NCBI RefSeq assembly: GCF_002929845.1
Contig: NZ_PJJS01000046.1
Coordinates: forward strand, 1 to 64,000
Length of the DNA: 64,000 nt
DNA from: Cryobacterium sp. M96
Lineage (GTDB): Bacteria; Actinomycetota; Actinomycetes; Actinomycetales; Microbacteriaceae
Direction: 5' to 3'
The position numbers and the translations under genes are program-made. Position 1 is the stretch's first letter. Every line of letters begins with the position of its first letter. The notes below the pieces were generated by a model. The model saw only the letters and a program-made list of their open reading frames with translations, was not told the origin of the DNA and searched no databases. Below are positions 25,659 to 34,478 of the stretch, piece after piece.

Positions 25659-26720
25659 GTGTTCTGCATTGCCGCATTCATCGTTCTCGTTCTCATGGGG
25701 GCCGTGTCGGCACGATACCGCCGCTACCTAGGCAGGGCGTGGAACTGCACCCTCCGCCGTGTCACGTTCCGCCCCTGCGACACCACCTTCAAGCAGGACA
25801 TCAAGGACCACCTGCTCGCGCCGCTGGCGGTGCGCCGTCCGAAGCTCGTCGGCCCGGCATCCGTCGCCCTCGAGGTGGTCGCGCTGCTCGTGGTGCTCAC
25901 CACCGTCTGGAGCGCATACGTCGTCGTCAAGAGCGGTGTGAACCTGTACGTCTACGGCACCTGCAACAAGCAGGATTCCGCATCCTGCAGCCTGGGCGCC
26001 GAGGCCTGCTCGATCCCCGACCAGACGCCCACCTTCGGCGAGTCCCTGCTCTCCGGCGACGTGATCGGCGCCTTCGGCAACGACTTCGCCAGCCTCGGCG
26101 AGACGTTCTCGGCGATCCCCTCCCGCATGCAGAACTGGGAGGCCGAGGAATACCTGCCCGCCAACGCCAGCTACCTGGGCGTCTACGACGCGAAGAAGGA
26201 AACCGCGCTCGAGGTCATCGACCCCGGCTGCACCTACTGCCTGCAGCTGTTCAACAACATCGAGGAGGCCGGGTTCGACGACCGGATGAACCTCACCTAC
26301 ATCGCCTACCCGATCGCCGCCGCCGACGGCTACAAGTTCCAGAACTCGCTGCTCGTCACCCAGTACCTCGAGGCGCTGCGGCTGAACCCTCTCGCCGACG
26401 CCGCCACGCCGGTCGACTGGGAGATCCTGCGCCGGATCTACACGGAAGTCGATGACAAGGGCGTTTCCTGGCAGAGCGTGATCAACGGCGCCGAGCCGGC
26501 TGTCGCCACCGCGCTGCTGCAGGACTGGTCGGCCGAATTCGGCCTGAGCCAGGAACAGGTCGCCGACGTGGCATCCGTCGCCGCCTCCGACGAGGTCGCG
26601 GACATCATCGCCGCGAACACGCGGCTGGTCGAGGAGAGCATCCACACCGTGAAGATCCCGACGATCATCTTCGATGGCCGCCGTCACGACGGCCTGGTCT
26701 CGGTGGGCGACCTGGACTAG
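25659..26720 (+). CDS. Membrane-anchored thioredoxin-fold (Dsb-like) protein
   Basis: A 353-residue protein with two N-terminal membrane helices (FCIAAFIVLVLMGAVSA at 2-18 and SVALEVVALLVVLTTVWSAY near residue 70), and a large outer or inner domain. EVIDPGCTYCLQLFNNIEE holds a CxxC (CTYC) redox site, and TVKIPTIIFDGRRHDG near the end resembles the cis-Pro loop. Extra cysteines occur at WNC, RPCDTT and CNKQDSASCSLGAEAC. Start is GTG directly after the desulfurase stop, so the two probably act together in sulfur or thiol transfer; the substrate is unknown. Confidence 0.72.
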   Translation: MFCIAAFIVLVLMGAVSARYRRYLGRAWNCTLRRVTFRPCDTTFKQDIKDHLLAPLAVRRPKLVGPASVALEVVALLVVLTTVWSAYVVVKSGVNLYVYGTCNKQDSASCSLGAEACSIPDQTPTFGESLLSGDVIGAFGNDFASLGETFSAIPSRMQNWEAEEYLPANASYLGVYDAKKETALEVIDPGCTYCLQLFNNIEEAGFDDRMNLTYIAYPIAAADGYKFQNSLLVTQYLEALRLNPLADAATPVDWEILRRIYTEVDDKGVSWQSVINGAEPAVATALLQDWSAEFGLSQEQVADVASVAASDEVADIIAANTRLVEESIHTVKIPTIIFDGRRHDGLVSVGDLD

Positions 26721-26740
26721 CCCGGCGAGACTGTGAACGG

Positions 26741-27190
26741 CTAGACCGGCTTGACCACCATCAGCACGACCACGACCACCAGGAGCAGCGAGACGATGCC
26801 CGAGCCCATGGCCACGCGCGAGTAACCGGCGACCTTGGCGCCGGCGACCCGGGTACCGCTGGCGGACTGCTCGGCGAGGAGCTCCGAGACCGACTTCATG
26901 GTCGGAACCACCAGGAACAGGCTGAGTACGAGGGCCACCGCGTAGAGCACGATCGACAGCCAGATCCAGGTCGACGCGAGGGAGGCGTTGTCCCTGAAGC
27001 CCGCCGCGCCGAAACCGAGGAACACCACCAGCAGCGACAGCAGAGTGAAGAGATTGGTGGACTTCGCCAGTGAGGCCACCTGGCCGGCTTCCCCGGCACG
27101 CATGGAGCGCATGGCGGTCATGGGGAGGATGGCCATGGGCCCGACGATGAAGACGCCGGTGACAATGTGCAGGGTGCTGAGGGGTTCCAT
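26741..27190 (-). CDS. DUF2269-like four-helix membrane protein
   Basis: A 149-residue protein with four hydrophobic segments: LHIVTGVFIVGPMAILPM, FTLLSLLVVFLGFGAAG, WIWLSIVLYAVALVLSLFLV and VSLLLVVVVVLMVV. This spacing is like the DUF2269 integral membrane group. No catalytic motif is evident. ATG at 27190 matches the family-like start; upstream reading gives sequence without membrane-protein character. Confidence 0.7.
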   Translation of the reverse strand: MEPLSTLHIVTGVFIVGPMAILPMTAMRSMRAGEAGQVASLAKSTNLFTLLSLLVVFLGFGAAGFRDNASLASTWIWLSIVLYAVALVLSLFLVVPTMKSVSELLAEQSASGTRVAGAKVAGYSRVAMGSGIVSLLLVVVVVLMVVKPV

Positions 27191-27263
27191 TTTTCCAGCG
27201 TAGGCCCCCGCCGTCCGCTCGCCGGTGCACCGACACGTTTGAGGGGTTGGCGGCCCGCACCTC

Positions 27264-27911
27264 TCACGGCTGTCGTCTCGAGGCCCGCACCTCGGGGTGG
27301 TCGTCGGGCAGGGCGTGCCGGGAGCCGGCGCGCAGCAGCACGAGGTTCTTCCGCTCCCAGTCGAGCACGGCCTGCCGCTGCGGATCGATCGCCCGACCTT
27401 CCGCGCAAGCCGCGGCGGCGCGCCCGCAGACGCAGGCCAGCGGCATGCCCTCCACGGCGTGGTGCAGCTGCCCGATCCGCCAGAGCACGGCCATAGCCCA
27501 GTCGAGCTGACGGTGCGCGAGCTCGGTCTTCCGCTCGGCGCGCCGCACCAGGTCACTCTCGAGGAGCGCGCGCACCCCGGCGCTCTTCGTGCGGTCGGAC
27601 TCGCCGGCCACGACGCCGCGCAGCTCCACCACCTGGGCCGTGAGCCCGTCGATCACCGCCTGCTGCTCGGCATCCGCCCCCGCCGACTTCTCGGCGAACT
27701 GCCGGTGGTTCTCCTGCTGGTCGGCGTATTGCCCGACCCACAGCTTGATGTGCTCCGCGTCCCGGCGGGTGGCCTTTTCCGCCCCCAGGTGGTGCAGGCA
27801 GGATGCGCAGACCACCTGGTCGGTCGCCGAGGTGAACGTGAACGGCTGCAGCGACTGGCAGCAGAAGCACTGCGCCCGGATGGCCACATACAACGGATAC
27901 GGGTGGGTCAC
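27264..27911 (-). CDS. Hypothetical protein with zinc-ribbon cysteines
   Basis: A 215-residue protein with CFCCQSLQPF and VVCASCLHHLG near the N-terminus, giving a Cys4 pattern like a zinc ribbon, and CVCGRAAAAC near residue 165. The middle is a long helical, charged region (about residues 50-150). It has no recognised family. Coding character is good and the start MTHPYPLYVAIRAQ is clean. Confidence 0.65.
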   Translation of the reverse strand: MTHPYPLYVAIRAQCFCCQSLQPFTFTSATDQVVCASCLHHLGAEKATRRDAEHIKLWVGQYADQQENHRQFAEKSAGADAEQQAVIDGLTAQVVELRGVVAGESDRTKSAGVRALLESDLVRRAERKTELAHRQLDWAMAVLWRIGQLHHAVEGMPLACVCGRAAAACAEGRAIDPQRQAVLDWERKNLVLLRAGSRHALPDDHPEVRASRRQP

Positions 27912-28021
27912 GGTTGGTCCTTCGTTAGCCTTCTTGAGCCCTATCGCCGAGCGTACCCAATCGGTGGGAGGCCGGGGTCACCCGCGGATGGCGGCCATCC
28001 GCTCGGCCAGTTGCGCGGGCG

Positions 28022-29242
28022 TCAGCGGTGCGCCTCCCCCGATGAAGGACCTCCCTGGGCCGCAGGATTTCCTGCTGGGGATGAGGGTTCCGTCCCCGGC
28101 CTCCGGGCCGGCCCCTTTTCGCAGCATCCCACCGGGCACACATCCGTCCATGGTCCGAGCGCGGTGAGCGCGCAGCGTTCCGGGGTCGTTGCCGGCGTCA
28201 GTCGCTCAAGCAACAGGTCGACGAGCCCCGCCACGAACGCCGGGTGCAGGCCGGGGGTCGACACCCGGGTAAACCCCAGGTCGTGCGCGGCGGCAGTGGC
28301 CGCCGCCTCCGTGTCGAGGTCCCAGGAGACCTCCATGTGGTCGGAGATGAATCCGATCGGCACCACGACGACGGCCCGCGTGCCGGCCGCGGCGAGCACG
28401 ACGATGACGTCGTTGACGTCAGGTTCGAGCCAAGGCATTTCGGGCGGCCCCGACCGCGACTGGAATGCCAGAGACCAGGCCGGGGTGGCGTCGGCCACTG
28501 TGTCGTCGTCCGCCGCCGCTGAAACGGCGGCCATCACCACCTCCGCGACGGCCCGGTGCTGCGCCTCGTAGGCCCCGCCGGCACCGAAGGATCGCTCGCG
28601 TGGGCCACTCTGCTCGGCATCCGCCATCGGGATGGAGTGGGTTGTGAAGAGCACGTGAACGTCATCCGGGGCCAGGCCCTGCCGCGCGAAGTCGGCGAGG
28701 GCGGAGCAGACGCCGAGCACGAACGGGGCGACGAAGCCGGGATGGTCGAAGTAGGGGCGAACCGCGTCGATGCGCACGGCGTCGCCGAGCCCGGCGGCGC
28801 ACCGCGCCTCGGCCAGGTCTTCCCGGTACTGCCGGCAGCTCGAGTAGGAGCTGTACGCGCTCGTCGTGAGCGCGAGCAATCGGGTGTGGCCGGCGTCGAC
28901 GGCCGCAGTCACGGCGTCTCGCAGGTACGGAGCCCAATTGCGGTTCCCCCAGTACACCGGCACGAAGGTGTCTCGGGCGGCCAGTTCGGTCTGGAGCGCG
29001 TCACGGAGCGCCCGGTTTTGGGCGTTGACCGGGCTCACACCACCCGAGGAGCGGTAGTGGGCGGCCACGGTTTCGAGGCGTGCCTCCGGAACTCCGCGGC
29101 CCCGGGTGACGTTCCGTAGGAACGGGATGACGTCGTCCTGGCCCTCGGGGCCTCCGAAGCCGAGGAGGACCACGGCGTCGTACCCGGCTGGCTCCGTGGG
29201 AGGCGCGGGCACGAGGCCATCCACTGGCTGGGACTCAGGCAC
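28022..29242 (-). CDS. hemH: Ferrochelatase (coproporphyrin type, Fe-S containing)
   Basis: A 406-residue ferrochelatase: AVVLLGFGGPEGQDDV, VYWGNRNWAPYLRD, the LFTTHSIPMAD active-site His segment and FQSRSGPPEMPWLEPDV. Cys in SSCRQYRED and the C-terminal set CALTALGPWTDVCPVGCC are the ligands of the [2Fe-2S] cluster found in actinobacterial enzymes. In this phylum it normally puts iron into coproporphyrin III. GTG at 29242 overlaps the radical SAM stop and is chosen for coupling; GTG at 29224 is possible. The tail after the Cys set is low-complexity. Confidence 0.92.
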   Translation of the reverse strand: MPESQPVDGLVPAPPTEPAGYDAVVLLGFGGPEGQDDVIPFLRNVTRGRGVPEARLETVAAHYRSSGGVSPVNAQNRALRDALQTELAARDTFVPVYWGNRNWAPYLRDAVTAAVDAGHTRLLALTTSAYSSYSSCRQYREDLAEARCAAGLGDAVRIDAVRPYFDHPGFVAPFVLGVCSALADFARQGLAPDDVHVLFTTHSIPMADAEQSGPRERSFGAGGAYEAQHRAVAEVVMAAVSAAADDDTVADATPAWSLAFQSRSGPPEMPWLEPDVNDVIVVLAAAGTRAVVVVPIGFISDHMEVSWDLDTEAAATAAAHDLGFTRVSTPGLHPAFVAGLVDLLLERLTPATTPERCALTALGPWTDVCPVGCCEKGPARRPGTEPSSPAGNPAAQGGPSSGEAHR

Positions 29243-30422
29243 CGACGTGGGCGCCGGCCGCGCCGGGCTGGAACGGGCAGGCCGGGTCTTCCCCCAGCGG
29301 ATCGCCGCTCGACGCGAACGCGCGGGCTCGGGAGCCCCCGCACAGGTCCGCGTACTCACAGCTGCCGCAGCGGCCGGTGAACTCCGTGGCCCGGATCTGT
29401 TTGAGTAGCGGGTTGTCCCGATAGATCTCGGCCAGCGGGGTCGTGCACACGTTCCCGAGGCCGAGTGGCAGGAACCCGGCCGGGTAGACCTCGCCGTCGT
29501 AGGCCACGAAGACGATGCCCTTGCCGTCGCGGGTCGACGCGGTCTGCGCCCGCGGCAGGCCCGCGGGCGGCCCCATCAGGGCTTCCAGCCTCGCGGACAG
29601 GATGTTGTACGGTGCGCTCATCGGTGCAGGGTCACCGGCGCGTCGGCGGGCGACGATTCGCCGGAAAAAGGGTGCCTCGACCGTGCGCACGATGAAGCCG
29701 TGCTGGGAGGCGTCGAAGAGGAAGTGGCAGATGTCTTCGTGCTCCGCTGGGCTGACGGCCTCGGTCGAGACGCCGCGGCCGACCTGGACGAGGAAGAAGA
29801 CCTCCCAGATAGCGGCGCCGGCGTTCTTGATCAGGGCCGCGACATCTGCGAGCTCGTCGACATTGGCGCGCATGACGGTCGTGTTGACCTGGACGGTCAA
29901 CCCCGCCGTGGCGAGAGCCCGGATCGCCGCCATGGTGTCGTCGAAGTGGCCCGGGATCCCGCGCACGCCCTCATGGGTCGCGGCGACGGCGCCGTCAAGG
30001 CTGATCGACACCGCCTTGACCCCGCTCGCCACGATCCGTTCGATCATCTGCGGAGTGAGACTCGGCGTGACCGACGGGGACAGCGCCGTCGGCAGTCCAA
30101 GGCCGGTGGCGTAGTCGACGAGTTCGAACAGGTCAGGGCGCATCAGGCAGTCGCCGCCGGTGAGCACCAGGATCGGGTACGGCCGGCCGAATCCGGCCAC
30201 CTGGTCAATCAGGTCTTTGCCCGCTGCCGTGGTCAGCTCGCCCGGTAGGGCTTGCATCGTGGCGCTGGCCCGGCAGTGTTTGCAGGCAAGCGGGCAGGCG
30301 CGGGTGGTTTCCCAGAACACCAGCATCGGGCGCTGCGCGTAGTCCGGGCCCTTTCCACGGCGGGCGGTCGGCAGGGTCGGCAACACGGCGGTCTCGCCGA
30401 GGGGGATGCTGAGCCCGCTCAT
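29235..30422 (-). CDS. Radical SAM/SPASM protein (TIGR04053-like) in heme operon
   Basis: A 395-residue radical SAM enzyme. The 4Fe-4S cluster site is TRACPLACKHCRASA (C43, C47, C50), with the SAM-binding LVLTGGDCLMRPD, and a SPASM-type C-terminal cysteine set GRCGSCEYADLCGGSRARA ... DPACPF. It starts in the hemY stop (ATGA at 30419-30422) and overlaps hemH, so it is translated with both. It is related to AhbD/PqqE-type proteins; AhbD decarboxylates iron-coproporphyrin to heme. A coproheme decarboxylase role is an inference from location. Confidence 0.85.
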   Translation of the reverse strand: MSGLSIPLGETAVLPTLPTARRGKGPDYAQRPMLVFWETTRACPLACKHCRASATMQALPGELTTAAGKDLIDQVAGFGRPYPILVLTGGDCLMRPDLFELVDYATGLGLPTALSPSVTPSLTPQMIERIVASGVKAVSISLDGAVAATHEGVRGIPGHFDDTMAAIRALATAGLTVQVNTTVMRANVDELADVAALIKNAGAAIWEVFFLVQVGRGVSTEAVSPAEHEDICHFLFDASQHGFIVRTVEAPFFRRIVARRRAGDPAPMSAPYNILSARLEALMGPPAGLPRAQTASTRDGKGIVFVAYDGEVYPAGFLPLGLGNVCTTPLAEIYRDNPLLKQIRATEFTGRCGSCEYADLCGGSRARAFASSGDPLGEDPACPFQPGAAGAHVGA

Positions 30423-31849
30423 GCGGGCACCTCGCTCGCGGGACGCGCATCGGTCAGAAGCTGCGCGAGCTTGTCGGCGGTGCGCTCGGCATCGGCCACG
30501 CAGCTGGCCAGCCCGACCCCCCGGTAGGCGGAACCGGTCAGGTAGAGCCCCGGCAGCCGACCCAGAGCCACCTCCGCGGCGGCGAGCCGGCCCTGATGGC
30601 CGACGATGTACTGCGGCATCGCCTGCAGCCAGCGCTCGATGTGCTGCTCGGTCGGGCGCCCGGTCAGACCCATGGCCTCGACGAGTTCGGCGTGCACCTG
30701 GCTGACCAGGGTGTCCTCATCGAGGTCCATCCAGCGCTGGTCGCGGCGCCTGCCCACCATGCAGCGGATGATCATGGTCGTGTCATCGGCGAGGTGCGGC
30801 CACTTGGCGCTGGACCAGGTGCAGCCGACAATGAGTTTGCCTTCCTCCGGCGGCACCAGGAAGCCCGTGCCGACGAGGTTGTGGGCGACGGCGGAGCGCG
30901 GATAGGCCAGGCAGATCGTGGCAACATCGACGTAGGGAATACCCGCCAGCGCGGCGGCCAGGTCGGGGGCTTCCTTGCGCACCATGTCCGCCGCAGCGAA
31001 CGCGGGAGTGGCGAGCACCACCGCGTCGGCCTCGAGCACCGTGCCATCGCTCAGTTTCACCTCATAGCCGGCGGTGCCGCGCGACACGGAGACGACCGCC
31101 GTACCGAGGCGCACATCGTCGCCCACGACGTGGACGGCCAGTGCGTCGATCAACCGGGCGAGTCCCCCACGGAGGGTGACGAGGACCGCGCCTCCTGCTC
31201 CGGCGGGCTTGGGTGGGGCATTCCGGCGTCGGCGCCGCAGTCCGAGGTAGAGGCTGCGATTGCCGCGGGCGAGAGCGTCGATGTCAGGCGCGGTGCTCCG
31301 AGCACTGAGCTCGTCGGCCCTGCCGGCATGCACACCTCCGAGCAGCGGATCGACGAGGCGATCGAACACCTGCCCGCCCATCCTCGGGCGAACGATTTCG
31401 GCGATTGTGGGGTCGTCTGGCAATCCCGCCGGGGCCGCCTTCACGAGGTCCAGGGCCGCACGGGCAAGACCGAGCGGCGACAGCAGTCGGGATTTCATCA
31501 GGGGCAGCAGCCGATCGGGGATGCCGAAGAGGGTGCCGGCCGGGAGCCGTCGCAGCTTACCGCGCGACCAGATGCGTGCGCCGGACCCGGCGGGGGCCAC
31601 GACGAGGTCGCTGACCCCGAGATCCTCGATGAGGGCTGCCACCACGGGTGCCCGCACCATCAGCGCGTCAGGTCCGACGTCAACGAGGTGCCCGCCGAAT
31701 TGCTCAGTGGAGATCTTGCCTCCCAACCGCGCCCCACCCTCAACCAGAGTGAGACGCACCCCGTCGCCAAGCCGGCGGTGCAGGTAGTGTGCTGTCGCCA
31801 ATCCGCTGATTCCGCCGCCGACGATGACGACCCGTGGTTGAGCGAGCAT
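30419..31849 (-). CDS. hemY: Coproporphyrinogen/protoporphyrinogen oxidase HemY (CgoX)
   Basis: A 476-residue FAD enzyme: dinucleotide-binding VVIVGGGISGLATAHYL at about 7-23, GGKISTEQFGGHLVDVGPDALM, and the C-terminal FAD contact LYLTGSAYRGVGLASCV. In actinobacteria it oxidises coproporphyrinogen III to coproporphyrin III. ATG at 31849 has GGAGG at the right distance. It leads the hemY-radical SAM-hemH operon. Confidence 0.93.
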   Translation of the reverse strand: MLAQPRVVIVGGGISGLATAHYLHRRLGDGVRLTLVEGGARLGGKISTEQFGGHLVDVGPDALMVRAPVVAALIEDLGVSDLVVAPAGSGARIWSRGKLRRLPAGTLFGIPDRLLPLMKSRLLSPLGLARAALDLVKAAPAGLPDDPTIAEIVRPRMGGQVFDRLVDPLLGGVHAGRADELSARSTAPDIDALARGNRSLYLGLRRRRRNAPPKPAGAGGAVLVTLRGGLARLIDALAVHVVGDDVRLGTAVVSVSRGTAGYEVKLSDGTVLEADAVVLATPAFAAADMVRKEAPDLAAALAGIPYVDVATICLAYPRSAVAHNLVGTGFLVPPEEGKLIVGCTWSSAKWPHLADDTTMIIRCMVGRRRDQRWMDLDEDTLVSQVHAELVEAMGLTGRPTEQHIERWLQAMPQYIVGHQGRLAAAEVALGRLPGLYLTGSAYRGVGLASCVADAERTADKLAQLLTDARPASEVPA

Positions 31850-31863
31850 TCGACATACCTCCA

Positions 31864-31893
31864 GTTGCCGGTGAATCCGGGGCAACCGGCAAC
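31864..31893. promoter_or_regulatory. Hairpin in the hemY leader
   Basis: GTTGCCGG and CCGGCAAC pair perfectly over a 14-base loop, just upstream of the hemY ribosome site. A TAGGAT (-10-like) sequence lies further out. Could be an operator or a leader hairpin. Confidence 0.45.
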
Positions 31894-32041
31894 CTGTGGC
31901 AATCCTTGTTACTTCGATCCTACGACCGTCGTCTCCAGCGGCCTCTCGCGGGCCGTCGGTGGCGGCCGCCGATCGGAGCACGAATCGCCGCCCGGACCGG
32001 GCCCGGGCCAGCCCTGGAATCAGGCCGGACCACGGCCGTAT

Positions 32042-33457
32042 TCACGCCTTCTCATATTCCGTCGGACGGTTGCGCGCGACCGCCGCGCAGGCCCGTTCGA
32101 CGGCAGCCACGGATGCGGCGACGTCGTCCGCATCCGTCGACCAGTTGCTCACGGAGACCCGCAGCACATCCCGGTCCTGCCAACGCGAACCCGACATCCA
32201 GGCGGTTCCCTCCTTGAGTAGTTCTTCCGTCACCCGTCGGGTGCGCTCGTCGTCGCCGAAGCTGACGCAGACCTGGGTGAAGACCACGTCGTTGAGCACC
32301 TCGGCGCCGGTGATGCGACCCAGTCCGTCGGCGATGGCCCGGGCGTGATCGGCCAGCCGCTCCACCAGCATCACGGTGCCCGATCGGCCCAGGGAGCGCA
32401 GAGCCGCCCAGACTGGAACACCGCGCGCCCGGCGCGACAGCTCGGGCACCTTTTCGTAGGGGTCACCCGGACCGGTCTCATCGGCGAACAGGTAGCTCGT
32501 GTGCACCCCGAAGGTGGACCGCAGCTCGGCGGGCCTGGCCACGATGGCCATGCCACAGTCGTAGGGCACTTGGAGTGTCTTGTGCGCGTCGGTGGCCCAG
32601 GAATCGGCGGTGTCGAGGCCTGCCAGCTGCTCGCGGTAGCGCGGGCTCACTGCGGCCCAGAGGCCGAAGGCGCCGTCGACGTGCACCCAGGCACCATGCT
32701 GGTGGGCGAGGTCGGTGAGTTCACCGACCGGGTCGAAGGCGCCGGAGTGCACATTGCCGGCCTGAAGGCAGACGATCGCGGGGCCAGTGCCCTGGTTGAG
32801 CGCGGCCGCCAGGGCCTCGGGGAGCATGCGGCCCTGGTCGTCGGCCGGGACGACAATGGGGGCGCCGAGTCCCAGGTAGCGCAGGGCCAGGTCAATCACC
32901 GCGTGGCGCTCATCGCCCACGTAGACGGCGACGCGGGGCGCCCCGGCCAGACCGGCGATCGCGACGTCCCAGCCGGCGTCGCCGAGCACATGATCGCGTC
33001 CGGCCGCCAAACCCACGAAGTTCGCCATGGTGGCCCCGGTGGTGAAGCCCACGTCGGCGCCGTCCGGCAGACCCAGCAGATCGAGGATCCAGCCGCCGGC
33101 GGCCTCCTCGGCGGCGGCCGTGGCCGGGGTCGCGAAGCGCATGCCGGCGTTCTGGTCCCACGCGCTGACCAGCCAGTCGGCTGCCAGGGCTGCCGGCAAC
33201 GTGCCGCCGATCACCCAGCCGAAAAAGCGGCCGGACGTCATCGCCATCAGCCCCGGTTCGGCCAGCCGGGCCAGCTCGTCGATCACCTCCGCCGGGTCCG
33301 TCGGCTGCAGCGGCAGCGGCGCTGCGAAGCCCGCGGCGAGGGTGTCGGCGTCGACGCGTGGCCCCACGGGCCGGGTGGGCAGGGAGGAGAGCCAGTCCAG
33401 GGCATGGGCTTTCGCTCGCTCCAGGGCCTGACGATAGTCATCCGGGTCAGCAGACAT
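32042..33457 (-). CDS. PLP-dependent group II amino acid decarboxylase
   Basis: A 471-residue PLP enzyme of the aromatic-L-amino-acid/glutamate decarboxylase fold. The cofactor lysine is in ADSWATDAHKTLQVPYDCG, the Asp contacting the pyridine is in WVHVDGAFGLWA, and GFTTGATMANFVGLAAGRD is the N-terminal PLP-phosphate loop. Substrate is not predictable; related actinobacterial proteins are annotated as aspartate/tyrosine/aromatic decarboxylases. Good length and start. Confidence 0.87.
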   Translation of the reverse strand: MSADPDDYRQALERAKAHALDWLSSLPTRPVGPRVDADTLAAGFAAPLPLQPTDPAEVIDELARLAEPGLMAMTSGRFFGWVIGGTLPAALAADWLVSAWDQNAGMRFATPATAAAEEAAGGWILDLLGLPDGADVGFTTGATMANFVGLAAGRDHVLGDAGWDVAIAGLAGAPRVAVYVGDERHAVIDLALRYLGLGAPIVVPADDQGRMLPEALAAALNQGTGPAIVCLQAGNVHSGAFDPVGELTDLAHQHGAWVHVDGAFGLWAAVSPRYREQLAGLDTADSWATDAHKTLQVPYDCGMAIVARPAELRSTFGVHTSYLFADETGPGDPYEKVPELSRRARGVPVWAALRSLGRSGTVMLVERLADHARAIADGLGRITGAEVLNDVVFTQVCVSFGDDERTRRVTEELLKEGTAWMSGSRWQDRDVLRVSVSNWSTDADDVAASVAAVERACAAVARNRPTEYEKA

Positions 33458-33703
33458 GCCGAGATTTTATGCCCGCCGGGAGACCACCGAAAGAGCGCTG
33501 TTTTCCGGGCGCGGGTCGTCGCTGGCGAGGATGACCCATCGGAGGCGATCGCGACCCCCGTCCCGGCTCCGACGGCGATGCCCCCGTCGGCCTGCGTCGG
33601 CGAACACGCGGTCGATGCCCGGTTCCGCGGCGACCGTACGGTTTTGTTCCGACATGGGGGCTCGTCCAGCCGAAATTCAGCCCATCCGCCGTACCGTGGT
33701 CAA

Positions 33704-33784
33704 TGGAGTTCCCCCACTCCAAACGAATCGGCCCCGGCAGATTCCTCGCCTCCCCCCGGCGCGGTGAAGCCGGGGCTTTTTCGT
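33704..33784 (+). ncRNA. 6C small RNA
   Basis: Two C-loop hairpins: TGGAGT-(TCCCCC)-ACTCCA at 33704-33721, and CGCC-(TCCCCCC)-GGCG at 33747-33761. The second is enclosed by GCCCCGGC (33731-33738) paired with GCCGGGGC (33769-33776), followed by a T-tract, forming a terminator. This is the arrangement of the actinobacterial 6C RNA (two stem-loops with runs of C). TSS is estimated near 33700; TACCGT at 33692 could be the -10. No protein frame fits the region. Confidence 0.8.
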
Positions 33785-33846
33785 GGCGGTCAGCGAACTC
33801 CCTTGAACAAATCACGGCCGATCGGCTCTCGCGACCGCTCTGAGAA

Positions 33847-34165
33847 TCAGTGTCGCACTTCCCCCGGTTGGGGCGGCTCTGGGGTGACGCGCAGACCGGC
33901 GGGTGTGTTCGAGATGCGGACGAGTTACTCCACCCTTGCCCGGTTCAGGAGAGGTTCTTTGCTGCCTTGAAAGTTGAACTGCAACGGGATGGTGGGGTGG
34001 ATCCAGATGGAGCTGTGGCCGCTGCCAGCCGCCGCCGTGTACTCCCAGGAGAAAAAGAAGCTCTCCCCTCGACGCACCTTGGCGAGGATGACGATCTTGA
34101 GCTGCGAGACCCCGATCATCGAACTCGACAATGACAGAGGGATTTCCGTAGACAAATTCGCCCAT
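33847..34165 (-). pseudogene. DUF7882-like protein, frameshift plus nonsense mutation
   Basis: The start MGEFVYGNPSVIVEFDDR and the next block LKIVILAKVRRGESFFFSW ... SSIWIHPTIPLQF are in different frames, with the break near 34110. After GSKEPLLNRARVE comes an in-frame TAA, then sequence that still reads like the family (LVRISNTPAGLRVTPEP). These blocks match DUF7882, a roughly 100-residue Microbacteriaceae family often mislabelled as DNA ligase. Two independent lesions show decay. Confidence 0.72.
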
Positions 34166-34167
34166 GA

Positions 34168-34470
34168 TTATTGTCCGAGTCCCACGTCGATGTCGCCCAT
34201 CATGGCATCGAAGTCCTTCGCTGTTGCCTCTGCGTCCCCGTTTTTTTCCACAGTTTCCTTGATGCCCACTTCCGGCAGCTGCGGGACGGGAAAACGACGT
34301 GCCTCCTCTTCTTCACCGTCGCCGACATCGGCGATATCCCTGGCCCCGAAGCCACGGCGGGTGTTGTTCGGGACGCTCCAGCGCCCTGCACGGAGCAGAA
34401 GGCCCATTGCGCGAAGCGTAGGGGGCCTCCTGTACGGACGCCGCGTCAAGGGCAGATCCGGTCCGTGCAC
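34168..34470 (-). CDS. Uncertain ORF upstream of the DUF7882 remnant
   Basis: A 100-codon frame whose last 65 residues (RRGFGARDIADVGDG ... KDFDAMMGDIDVGLGQ) look like acidic protein sequence, but whose first 35 do not. It ends two bases before the DUF7882 start. It may be the tail of another decayed gene. The GLGQ end recalls prokaryotic ubiquitin-like Pup, but length and the rest do not fit. No family recognised. Confidence 0.3.
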   Translation of the reverse strand: MHGPDLPLTRRPYRRPPTLRAMGLLLRAGRWSVPNNTRRGFGARDIADVGDGEEEEARRFPVPQLPEVGIKETVEKNGDAEATAKDFDAMMGDIDVGLGQ

Positions 34471-34478
34471 CGAGTCAG

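Noticed and set aside
28003-28100. Frameshift at the hemH C-terminus, since another frame reads GGGAPLTPAQLAERMAAIRG to a stop
   Set aside because: The Fe-S cysteines are upstream and in frame; C-terminal tails of this family vary, so there is not enough evidence of a lesion.
33467-33655. A 62-codon minus-strand frame upstream of the decarboxylase
   Set aside because: Arg-rich, no conserved pattern, no ribosome site, and close to the 6C RNA promoter region.
34168-34470. Identification as prokaryotic ubiquitin-like protein Pup
   Set aside because: Only the final Gly-x-Gln and acidity fit; length and core sequence differ, and no proteasome genes are near.
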